Of a DNA stretch of 64,000 bases, positions 54,458 through 63,131 are shown piece by piece. The first letter of the stretch is position 1, and every line of letters begins with the position of its first letter. The stretch is from Blastococcus sp. CT_GayMR20 (GTDB lineage: Bacteria > Actinomycetota > Actinomycetes > Mycobacteriales > Geodermatophilaceae). The position numbers were made by a program, and so were the translations under genes. The DNA is taken from NCBI RefSeq assembly GCF_004570345.1, contig NZ_SPQM01000007.1, forward strand, positions 1-64,000, written 5' to 3'. The notes beneath the pieces are model-generated. The model saw only the letters and a program-made list of their open reading frames with translations, was not told the DNA's origin and searched no databases.

Positions 54458-55501
54458 TCACCGCAGCCGAAAGAGGACCCCGTCCTCCCCACCCCTCGCA
54501 AGCTCGCGGCGGTGCCCTGGACGGGGCCGCCGCGCGCGGGCGTCGACCCGCAGCAGCTGGCGGTGCGCCTCCGCCTGCAGCTTCCGCCAGGCGGTGAACC
54601 GGGACGGATCGAGCCGGCCGTCGTCGATGGCCGCCGCGACGGCGCAGCCCGGCTCGCCGCGGTGCCCGCAGTCGCGGAAGCGGCACTCGGCGGCGAGCTG
54701 GGCGACGTCGGCGTAGGCGGCGTCCACGCCGCCCTCGTCGTCGTAGAGCGCGAGCTCGCGCATGCCCGGGGTGTCGATCAGCAGCCCGCCGCCGGGCAGC
54801 AGGTGCAGCTCGCGCGCGGTGGTGGTGTGCCGGCCGCGGCCGTCGTCACGGATCTCCTGCGTCGCGCCGAGGACCCTCCCGGCCAGGGCGCTGGCCAGGC
54901 TCGTCTTGCCGACGCCGGAGGGGCCCACCATGGCCCCGGTGCGGCCGGGCCCGAGCAGCGCGCGGACGGCGTCCAGACCCTCGCCGGTGACGGAGCTCAC
55001 CGCGAGCACGTCGACGCCGAGGGCGTCCTCGGCCACGAGTGCCACGGCCGCGGGGACGTCGTCGCAGAGATCGGCCTTCGTGAGGACGACGACCGGCGTC
55101 GCACCGCTGCTCCAGGCCACCGCGAGGTAGCGCTCCACCCGTCGCAGGCGGGCCTCGCCGGCGAGCGCGTCGACGACCAGGACGACGTCGAGGTTGGCCG
55201 CGACCACCTGCGCCGCCGACGTCCGGCCGGCCACGGTGCGGACGAAGGCACTCCTTCGAGGGAGGACGGCGACGGCCTGTTCGCCGCGCAGCGCGACCCA
55301 GTCACCGACCGCCGGAGCGCCCGACCCGGCCTCGTCGTAGAGCGCCGATGCGGGGTGCACGCGGGCCTCGCCCCCGGCCGTCAGCACGCTCAACCGGCCC
55401 CTGTCCACCCGGAACACCCGCGCCGGGGCGCTGTCCGGCGGCAGCTGACCGACGCGGTCGGGCGTCCAGCCGAGCACTGAGAGATCGCTCACGTGGCGCA
55501 T
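54458..55501 (-). CDS. rsgA: Ribosome small-subunit GTPase RsgA
   Basis: A 347-residue circularly permuted GTPase that checks maturation of the 30S subunit. Order of motifs: OB-fold N-terminus, TKADLC (G4), MVGPSGVGKTSL (G1), RGRHTTT (G2) and LIDTPGMRE (G3), then a zinc finger CRFRDCGHRGEPGC. The last 25 or so residues (ARARRPRPGHRRELARGG and on) are encoded by hairpin repeat copy C, so the native C-terminus seems to have been replaced. Otherwise normal. Confidence 0.94.
   Translation of the reverse strand: MRHVSDLSVLGWTPDRVGQLPPDSAPARVFRVDRGRLSVLTAGGEARVHPASALYDEAGSGAPAVGDWVALRGEQAVAVLPRRSAFVRTVAGRTSAAQVVAANLDVVLVVDALAGEARLRRVERYLAVAWSSGATPVVVLTKADLCDDVPAAVALVAEDALGVDVLAVSSVTGEGLDAVRALLGPGRTGAMVGPSGVGKTSLASALAGRVLGATQEIRDDGRGRHTTTARELHLLPGGGLLIDTPGMRELALYDDEGGVDAAYADVAQLAAECRFRDCGHRGEPGCAVAAAIDDGRLDPSRFTAWRKLQAEAHRQLLRVDARARRPRPGHRRELARGGEDGVLFRLR
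54478..54526 (+). repeat. Hairpin repeat copy C (inside the 3' end of rsgA)
   Basis: CCCCGTCC (54478-54485) pairs with GGACGGGG (54519-54526) across a 33-base loop with core CTCGCAAGCTCGCG, identical to copy B in that core. It is flanked by GGA and CC like copy B. Read on the minus strand it forms the last codons of rsgA. Confidence 0.8.
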
Positions 55502-55547
55502 GGTGCCGTGCTGGTCAGAGTGGTGTCTTCCGAATTGTGGACGACAC

Positions 55548-55564
55548 GTTCACTTCAGTTCGCC
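55548..55564 (+). promoter_or_regulatory. Candidate PHO-box repeats upstream of glycerophosphodiesterase gene
   Basis: GTTCACT at 55548-55554 and GTTCGCC at 55558-55564 resemble the GTTCACC units bound by PhoP in actinobacteria. They are 10 bases apart rather than the usual 11. The downstream gene type is a classical phosphate-starvation target, which makes the match more plausible. Confidence 0.4.
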
Positions 55565-55597
55565 GTCCCGACATCCGATTCAGGTGTGGTGAGGGAC

Positions 55598-56623
55598 ATG
55601 CGCGCGACAGCGTTGCCGGAACAGATGCCGGCGACCCGCTCTTCCCTGCCCGTCGTCATCGGGCACCGCGGGGCACCGGCCTACCGGCCGGAGCACACGA
55701 CCGCCAGCTACGAGCTGGCGATCGACCTCGGTGCCGAACTGATCGAGCCCGACGTCGTCATCAGCCGCGACGGCGTCCTCGTCGTCCGCCACGAGAGCGA
55801 GCTCTCCTGGTCCACCGACGTCGCCACCCGTCCGGAGTTCGCCGACCGCCGCACCACCAAGGTCGTCAAGGACGAGACCTGCACCGGCTGGTTCGCCGAG
55901 GACTTCACCTACGCCGAGCTGACCACCCTGCGCGCCGTCGAGCGCATGCCGGAGCTGCGGCCGCTGAACTCCGCCTACGACGGGAAGTTCGGCATCCTCA
56001 CCCTCGCCGAGGTCGTCGAGCTGGCCCGTACCCACTCCACGCCCGAGCGCGAGATCAAGGTGCTGGCCGAGCTGAAGCACGCCGGTGACGCTCTCGACTC
56101 CGAGCTGCCGATGGCCGAGCTGGTCACCGAGGAGCTGCGCCGGCTCGACGCGACCGACGCCCAGGGCCCGGTGATGCTGCAGTCGTTCGACCCCCGGGTG
56201 CTCCGCGACGTGCGGGCGGCCCTCGGTGACGACGGCCCGCAGATGGTGCAGCTGGTCGACGACTTCGCCAACGGCGACGCCATGGTCACCCCGGCCGGGC
56301 TCCGCGAGATCTCCACGTACGCGCAGGGCGTCGCGCCCAGCTGCGACCGCGTGCTCATCGGCGACGACGGGCTCCCGGTCACGGGTCGCTCCGCCCTCGT
56401 GGACGAGGCGCACCGTGCGGCGCTGTCGGTCTTCTGCTGGACCCTGCGGGCGGAGAACGCCTTCCTGCCCCAGCACCTGCGGGTGGGCGACGCACCCGAC
56501 GCCCTCGGTGACGCACTCGGCGAGGCCCGGGAGCTCCTGGCGCTGGGCGTCGACGGCCTGATCACCGACTCCCCCGAGCTCGCCGTCCGCGCGATCGGAG
56601 AACTCGCCACCGCCCTGGTGTGA
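55598..56623 (+). CDS. Glycerophosphodiester phosphodiesterase
   Basis: A 341-residue TIM-barrel GDPD enzyme, cleaving glycerophosphodiesters to glycerol-3-phosphate. The active-site start IGHRGAPAYRPEHT (about 18-31) and the metal-binding E-x-D in ELIEPDVV are intact, and LITDSPE closes the barrel. There is no signal peptide, so it is probably cytoplasmic. ATG at 55598 follows GGTGAGGG; the ATG 27 bases downstream is an alternative. Divergent from rsgA. Confidence 0.92.
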   Translation: MRATALPEQMPATRSSLPVVIGHRGAPAYRPEHTTASYELAIDLGAELIEPDVVISRDGVLVVRHESELSWSTDVATRPEFADRRTTKVVKDETCTGWFAEDFTYAELTTLRAVERMPELRPLNSAYDGKFGILTLAEVVELARTHSTPEREIKVLAELKHAGDALDSELPMAELVTEELRRLDATDAQGPVMLQSFDPRVLRDVRAALGDDGPQMVQLVDDFANGDAMVTPAGLREISTYAQGVAPSCDRVLIGDDGLPVTGRSALVDEAHRAALSVFCWTLRAENAFLPQHLRVGDAPDALGDALGEARELLALGVDGLITDSPELAVRAIGELATALV

Positions 56624-56704
56624 CCCGATGACGGGCACCCGCAGGGTCCCCAGAGAAGGAGCCGGGACAGGCCGCCCGCAGATGGGGGACAGCACCTGGC
56701 CTCG

Positions 56705-58715
<2,011 letters not shown>

Positions 58716-58716
58716 C

Positions 58717-58738
58717 GAAGGACCCCCTGCAGGAGGCC
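58717..58738 (+). repeat. Hairpin repeat remnant D (loop deleted)
   Basis: GAAGGACCCCCTGC is joined directly to AGGAGGCC. This is the 5' flank and arm of a family member fused to the 3' arm with the 33-base loop missing, closest to copy B. Confidence 0.6.
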
Positions 58739-58864
58739 TGACCGGGTCGCTGCAATCTTCACGTTCCCGTCGTGGACACTGGGCGGCACCCCGCTCGTCG
58801 AGGAGGTCCCGCTGCCGACGTCCTGCGCCCTCACCGGGCTCCGGCCTCCCTCCCGGGTGCACCG

Positions 58865-59926
58865 GTGATCACCGACCGCCTGCCCGCGCTGGGCGTGGCA
58901 CCGGTCGAGCTCACGCGCGGTCGGCGGTTGCTGAGCCGGGTGCTCGCGCGGCCCAGCCTCCCCGCGCTCGTCGGCCTGGTGGTCGTGGTCGTGGTCTTCG
59001 GCATCCAGGCGCCGGCGCTGCTCACGTCCGGCGGGCTGGCCGGCGTCCTCGACGTGGCCGCGTTGCTCGGCATCGGCGCGGTCGCGGTCGCCCTGCTGCT
59101 CATCGCCGGCCAGTTCGACCTCTCCATCGGTGTGCTCGCGGTGGCCAGCTCGCTGGTGACGGCCCTGCTCATCGAATACGCCGGCTGGGGCGCCTGGCCC
59201 GCGCTCGGCGGGTCGCTGGCCGTCGCGCTCGCCGTCGGCCTCATCAACGGCTTCCTCGTGGTGAACACCGGGCTGCCGAGCTTCCTCGTCACGCTCGCGA
59301 CGTTCCTGGTCCTGCAGGGCACGTCGCAGGCCGGCGCCGAGGCAGTGGCCGGTTCGGCCCGTGTCGCCGGGCTGGAGGAGGCCGGCGGCTGGGACTCCGC
59401 TTCCGCTGTCTTCGGCGCGACCATGCAGATCGGCGACGGCCGCTTCCGCGTCTCCCTGGTGTGGTGGCTGGCCGCGACCGCGCTCGCGACGTGGGCGCTG
59501 TGGCGTACGCGCTTCGGCAACGCTGTCTTCGCCAGCGGCGGGGCCCGCCGCGCCGCCCGGCAGCTCGGCGTCCCGGTCCGGCGGACGACGCTCACCCTGT
59601 TCTGCCTCACCGCCGTCGCCGGCTGGCTGATCGGCACCCTGGCGCTGATCCGGCTGGACGGCGTCCAGGTCGGCGCCCCCGGGCTCGCGGTGGCCGTCGA
59701 CTTCGTCGTGGTCGCGGTGATCGGGGGCTGCCTGCTCACCGGCGGCTACGGCTCCGCGATCGGAGCGTCCGTCGGCGCCCTGCTGTACGCGGTCGCGCGG
59801 CAGGGCATCACGCTCGCCGGCTGGGACCCGCCGTGGTTCCAGGCGCTGCTCGGCGTCCTGCTGCTGGTCGCGCTGCTGGCCAACGGGGTGGTCCGGCACC
59901 GGCTGAAGATGGTGCCGCGGTCGTGA
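58865..59926 (+). CDS. Second sugar-type ABC permease
   Basis: A 353-residue permease of the RbsC/FrcC family with eight to ten helices and the hallmarks AGQFDLSIG and NGFLVVNTGLPSFLVTLATF. It is clearly homologous to the permease at 33.6-34.7 kb, including the [16 protein letters not shown] stretch. No substrate-binding protein gene is adjacent. The GTG at 58865 is a likely start but lacks a ribosome site. Coupled to a degenerate ATPase. Confidence 0.82.
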   Translation: MITDRLPALGVAPVELTRGRRLLSRVLARPSLPALVGLVVVVVVFGIQAPALLTSGGLAGVLDVAALLGIGAVAVALLLIAGQFDLSIGVLAVASSLVTALLIEYAGWGAWPALGGSLAVALAVGLINGFLVVNTGLPSFLVTLATFLVLQGTSQAGAEAVAGSARVAGLEEAGGWDSASAVFGATMQIGDGRFRVSLVWWLAATALATWALWRTRFGNAVFASGGARRAARQLGVPVRRTTLTLFCLTAVAGWLIGTLALIRLDGVQVGAPGLAVAVDFVVVAVIGGCLLTGGYGSAIGASVGALLYAVARQGITLAGWDPPWFQALLGVLLLVALLANGVVRHRLKMVPRS

Positions 59927-60738
59927 CCGGGACGGTGAACTCCGGCGTGCCCGAGCTGGAGCTGCGGGGGCTGACCGTCCGCTACGGCAGCGTGGCGGCG
60001 CTGTGCCGCGTGAACGCGGCCCTACCGGCGGGGACCATCACCTGCGTCCTCGGGGAGAACGGCTCCGGCAAGTCGACGCTGGTCTCGGTGCTCTCCGGAC
60101 TCCGCCGGCACGACGAGGGCCAGCTCCTCCTCGGCGGGGAACCGGTGCACTTCCGTTCGCCGAAGCAGGCGCGGGAAGCCGGGGTCGCAACGGTCTGGCA
60201 GGACCTGGCCGTCGCCCCGCTGCTGTCGATCTGGCGCAACTTCTTCCTCGGCGCCGAACCGACCCGCGGCGCGTGGCCGCTGCGGCGTCTGGACGTCGAG
60301 CGGGCACGGGAGACCACCGCCCGCGCCATGGCCCGCGTGGGCGTGCACCGGCTGGATCCCGACCAGCCCGCGAGCACGCTCGAGGCCGGGGCGCGGCAGA
60401 GCCTGGCGATCGCCCGGGCGCTCCACTTCGGTGCGCGGGCGCTCGTCGTCGACGAGCCGACGGCGCCGCTGACAGTCGCCCAGCAGACGCTGCTCCTGCA
60501 GGCGATCGTGGCGGCGCGCAGCGACGGGCTCGCTGTCCTGCTGGTCACCAACAACCCGCGCTACGCGCACCTGGTCGGTGACCGCTTCCTGCTGCTGGCG
60601 CACGGGCGGGTGGCGGGCACGCTCAGCCGCGAGGACGTCGACGCCTCGGACCTGATGCGGCTGATGGCCGGCGGCGAGGAGTTCAGCGCCCTCACCGATG
60701 CGCTGACCGACCTGCATTCGGAGCTGGGCGGCCGCTGA
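59923..60738 (+). CDS. Degenerate ABC ATPase paralogue
   Basis: A 271-residue ABC ATPase starting at a GTG overlapping the permease stop (GTGA). Walker A (GENGSGKST) and Walker B (ALVVDEPTAPL) are intact. The signature LSGGERQ of its paralogue is replaced by LEAGARQ, and the switch histidine of LITHNP is asparagine here (LVTNNP). Both changes are expected to cripple ATP hydrolysis. It shares [14 protein letters not shown] with the 32.8-kb ATPase, so it arose by duplication. It may be non-functional, regulatory or dependent on a partner. Confidence 0.85.
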   Translation: MTGTVNSGVPELELRGLTVRYGSVAALCRVNAALPAGTITCVLGENGSGKSTLVSVLSGLRRHDEGQLLLGGEPVHFRSPKQAREAGVATVWQDLAVAPLLSIWRNFFLGAEPTRGAWPLRRLDVERARETTARAMARVGVHRLDPDQPASTLEAGARQSLAIARALHFGARALVVDEPTAPLTVAQQTLLLQAIVAARSDGLAVLLVTNNPRYAHLVGDRFLLLAHGRVAGTLSREDVDASDLMRLMAGGEEFSALTDALTDLHSELGGR

Positions 60739-60741
60739 TCC

Positions 60742-60777
60742 GCGTCCGGGCTCCCGCGGGGACGGGAGCCCGGACGC
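60742..60777. terminator. Strong hairpin terminator
   Basis: GCGTCCGGGCTCCCG and its exact complement form a 15-bp perfect stem around the loop CGGGGA, between two convergent genes. It would serve the ABC genes (plus) and the small membrane protein (minus). Confidence 0.8.
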
Positions 60778-60780
60778 CGG

Positions 60781-60924
60781 TCAGGTGAAGACGCTGACAC
60801 CGCCAGGGCCGACGAGCAGACCCACGATGATCAGCACGATGCCCCACAGCATCTGCCCACGGAAGATCGCGAAGATTCCGGCGATCACCAGGACGACGGC
60901 AAGGATCCACAACAGGGTCACCAT
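60781..60924 (-). CDS. GPGG-motif small membrane protein
   Basis: A 47-residue protein with two short hydrophobic helices (VTLLWILAVVLVIAGIFAIF and MLWGIVLIIVGLLV), followed by GPGG and VSVFT. This matches the GPGG-motif small membrane protein family widespread in actinobacteria; its function is unknown. GAGGATGAG precedes the ATG. The promoter region upstream is unusually AT-rich. Confidence 0.8.
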   Translation of the reverse strand: MVTLLWILAVVLVIAGIFAIFRGQMLWGIVLIIVGLLVGPGGVSVFT

Positions 60925-61021
60925 TGCTCATCCTCATTCCTACGGGCGCCTGGTCGGCGCCGTACAGGAAGATTGATGATCATTTGCAACCCATCGCAAA
61001 CTTCCGGGGCTCATGCCCAGG
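60925..61021. promoter_or_regulatory. AT-rich promoter region of the GPGG gene
   Basis: The region around 60970-61000 is the most AT-rich stretch for kilobases. It contains the inverted repeat TTTGC-N8-GCAAA and a TGATGATCA palindrome. On the minus strand TTGCAA and TGTACG are 17 bases apart and could be -35 and -10 boxes. Confidence 0.4.
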
Positions 61022-61444
61022 TCAGGGCGCCAGACTGGGGTCGCAATCGCGGAGCAGCTGGGTGCAGCGCTCCTGCTCGGCGTACTCGCCGATGGCCTCG
61101 GCGGCCTTCGCCAGCTCGGTCACGCAGCGCAGGAAACCCCGGTTGGGCTCGTGCGACCACGGCACCGGGCCGAAGCCCTTCCACCCGTTGCGGCGCAGCG
61201 CGTCCAGGCCACGGTGGTAGCCGGTGCGGGCGTAGGCGTAGCCCTCGACGGTGTCGCGGAGCACCCGCTCGGGCCGGTTCAGCGCCTCCTCCGCGAGCGC
61301 CGCCCAGGCCGCGCTGACCGTGGGGTGCCGGGCCGCGACCTCGGCGGCCGGGTTCCCCGCGGCCAGCTCCGCGTCCGCCTCCGGGTTCGCGGGCAGCAGC
61401 GTGACCGGCGGCTCGCCCAGCAGATTGGGGTGGCTGTGAGTCAT
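61022..61444 (-). CDS. DUF3151 protein
   Basis: A 140-residue soluble protein with the DUF3151 hallmarks PNLLGEPPVTLLPANPEAD, EVAARHPTVSAAWAALAE and ARTGYHRGLDALRRNGWKG followed by GPVPWSHEPNRGFLR. It is found only in actinobacteria, frequently beside fba as here. The function is unknown. The ATG overlaps the fba stop by one base. Confidence 0.93.
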   Translation of the reverse strand: MTHSHPNLLGEPPVTLLPANPEADAELAAGNPAAEVAARHPTVSAAWAALAEEALNRPERVLRDTVEGYAYARTGYHRGLDALRRNGWKGFGPVPWSHEPNRGFLRCVTELAKAAEAIGEYAEQERCTQLLRDCDPSLAP

Positions 61445-62475
61445 CAGCCGGCCTGCGACTGACCGGCGGACAGCAGGTCCTCGCACGCCTCGACGACGCG
61501 CGCGGCCATGCCGGTCTCGGCGGCCTTGAGGTAGCTGCGCGGGTCGTAGGCCTTCTTGTTGCCGACCTCGCCGTCGACCTTGAGGACGCCGTCGTAGTTG
61601 GTGAACATGTGGCCCACGATCGGCCGGGTGAACGCGTACTGGGTGTCGGTGTCGACGTTCATCTTCACGACGCCGTAGGACAGCGCCTCGCGGATCTCCG
61701 ACTGCGCCGAGCCGGACCCACCGTGGAAGACCAGGTTGAAGGGCTTGTCGTCGGAGGTGCCGAACTCCTTGGCGACGACGTCCTGACCCTGCTTGAGGAT
61801 CTCCGGCCGCAGCTTCACGTTGCCCGGCTTGTAGACGCCGTGGACGTTGCCGAAGGTCGCAGCGAGCAGGTAGACGCCCCGCTCCCCCAGGCCCAGCTTG
61901 CGTGCGGTGGCCACGAAGTCGCCCTCGGCGGTGTAGAGCTTCTCGTTGATGTCGTGCGCGACGCCGTCCTCCTCGCCGCCGACGACGCCGATCTCCACCT
62001 CGAGCACGATCTTCGCGGCGGCTGCCTTCTCCAGCAGCTCCTCGGCGATCTGCAGGTTCTCGTCGAGGTCGATCGCGGAGCCGTCCCACATGTGCGACTG
62101 GAACAGCGGCTCCTGCCCGGCGTTCACGCGGTCCTGCGACAGGGCGATCAGAGGGCGGACGTAGGAGTCGAGCTTGTCCTTGGGGCAGTGGTCGGTGTGC
62201 AGGGCCACGTTGACCGGGTACTTCTCGGCCACGACGTGCGCGAACTCCGCCAGCGCCACCGCGCCGGTGACCATGTCCTTGACCTTCGTGCCGGAGGCGA
62301 ACTCCGCGCCGCCGGTGGAGAACTGGATGATCCCGTCGCTGCCGGCGTCGGCGAAGCCGCGGAGGGCCGCGTTCACCGTCTCCGAGGACGTGCAGTTGAT
62401 CGCCGGATAGGCGAACCCGCCCTCCTTGGCCCGGCGGATCATGTCGGCGTAGACCTCGGGGGTCGCGATGGGCAT
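61444..62475 (-). CDS. fba: Fructose-bisphosphate aldolase, class II
   Basis: A 343-residue zinc-dependent aldolase of glycolysis and gluconeogenesis. ATG at 62475 (MPIATPEVYADM) is chosen over the GTG 9 bases upstream because GAGGAG lies 8 bases before it. Motifs are AINCTSSETVNAAL, HTDHCPKDKL with the zinc histidine, EVEIGVVGGEEDG, and VFHGGSGS, which binds phosphate. It is translationally coupled to DUF3151. Confidence 0.97.
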   Translation of the reverse strand: MPIATPEVYADMIRRAKEGGFAYPAINCTSSETVNAALRGFADAGSDGIIQFSTGGAEFASGTKVKDMVTGAVALAEFAHVVAEKYPVNVALHTDHCPKDKLDSYVRPLIALSQDRVNAGQEPLFQSHMWDGSAIDLDENLQIAEELLEKAAAAKIVLEVEIGVVGGEEDGVAHDINEKLYTAEGDFVATARKLGLGERGVYLLAATFGNVHGVYKPGNVKLRPEILKQGQDVVAKEFGTSDDKPFNLVFHGGSGSAQSEIREALSYGVVKMNVDTDTQYAFTRPIVGHMFTNYDGVLKVDGEVGNKKAYDPRSYLKAAETGMAARVVEACEDLLSAGQSQAG

Positions 62476-62534
62476 GCGGGGCACTCCTCGGTGGGAAATC
62501 GGCCGGACCGGTGGTCAGTATCGCGCCCGGGGAC

Positions 62535-63131
62535 TCACTCCGGGCCGTCGGGGCGGACGTGCAGTCCGAGGGCAGTGACCAGCACGACCGCCTGGGCGAC
62601 GTCGATCTGCGCGCCGGTCAGCTCGACGCGGCGCGGATCCACCGCGGAGAGGTCCGACCCGCGCAGGTCGGCGCCGCTCAGGTCGGCGTCGTCGAGCGCG
62701 GCCGCCGAGAGGTCCAGGCCGCGCAGGGTGGCCCCGGCGGCGCGCACGCCGGTGAGGTCGGCCTCCCGCATCCGCGCGCCGCTGAACGTGGCCCGGGTCA
62801 GGTCCGCACCGCGCAGCGCCACGAACGACCAGTCACCGCCGGAGGCGGTCAGCAGGTCGAAGGTGCAGCGGTCGAACGTACTGCCCACGAGCTTGCAGTC
62901 GGTGAAGGTGGCGTCGAAGAACGAGCAGCCGGTGAAGGTGCAGTTCAGGAAGGCGGCGTCGGTGTGCTGCGACAGGTTGAACCGGCAGTCGCGGAACGTG
63001 CAGCCGGTGAAGAGGGCGCCCTCGCCGGTCCCCTCGGTGAGGTCGACGTCCACGAAGGTCACGCCGTCGTGTTCCTGACCGGAGAGGTCCTCCCCGTACC
63101 AGTCGGCGCCGCGGACCTCGGCCGGGCTCAC
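62535..63131 (-). CDS. Pentapeptide-repeat protein
   Basis: A 198-residue protein dominated by A(D/N)LXX-type pentapeptide repeats. One block (about 40-105) is built on cysteine and phenylalanine (CTFRDCRF, CTFTGCSFFD). A second (about 115-175) is classical (ADLTRATFSG, ADLSGADLRG). Such repeats fold into a right-handed quadrilateral beta-helix; some (MfpA, Qnr) mimic DNA and protect gyrase. Gyrase protection is not shown. Its GTG overlaps the flavoprotein stop as GTGA. Confidence 0.9.
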   Translation of the reverse strand: MSPAEVRGADWYGEDLSGQEHDGVTFVDVDLTEGTGEGALFTGCTFRDCRFNLSQHTDAAFLNCTFTGCSFFDATFTDCKLVGSTFDRCTFDLLTASGGDWSFVALRGADLTRATFSGARMREADLTGVRAAGATLRGLDLSAAALDDADLSGADLRGSDLSAVDPRRVELTGAQIDVAQAVVLVTALGLHVRPDGPE

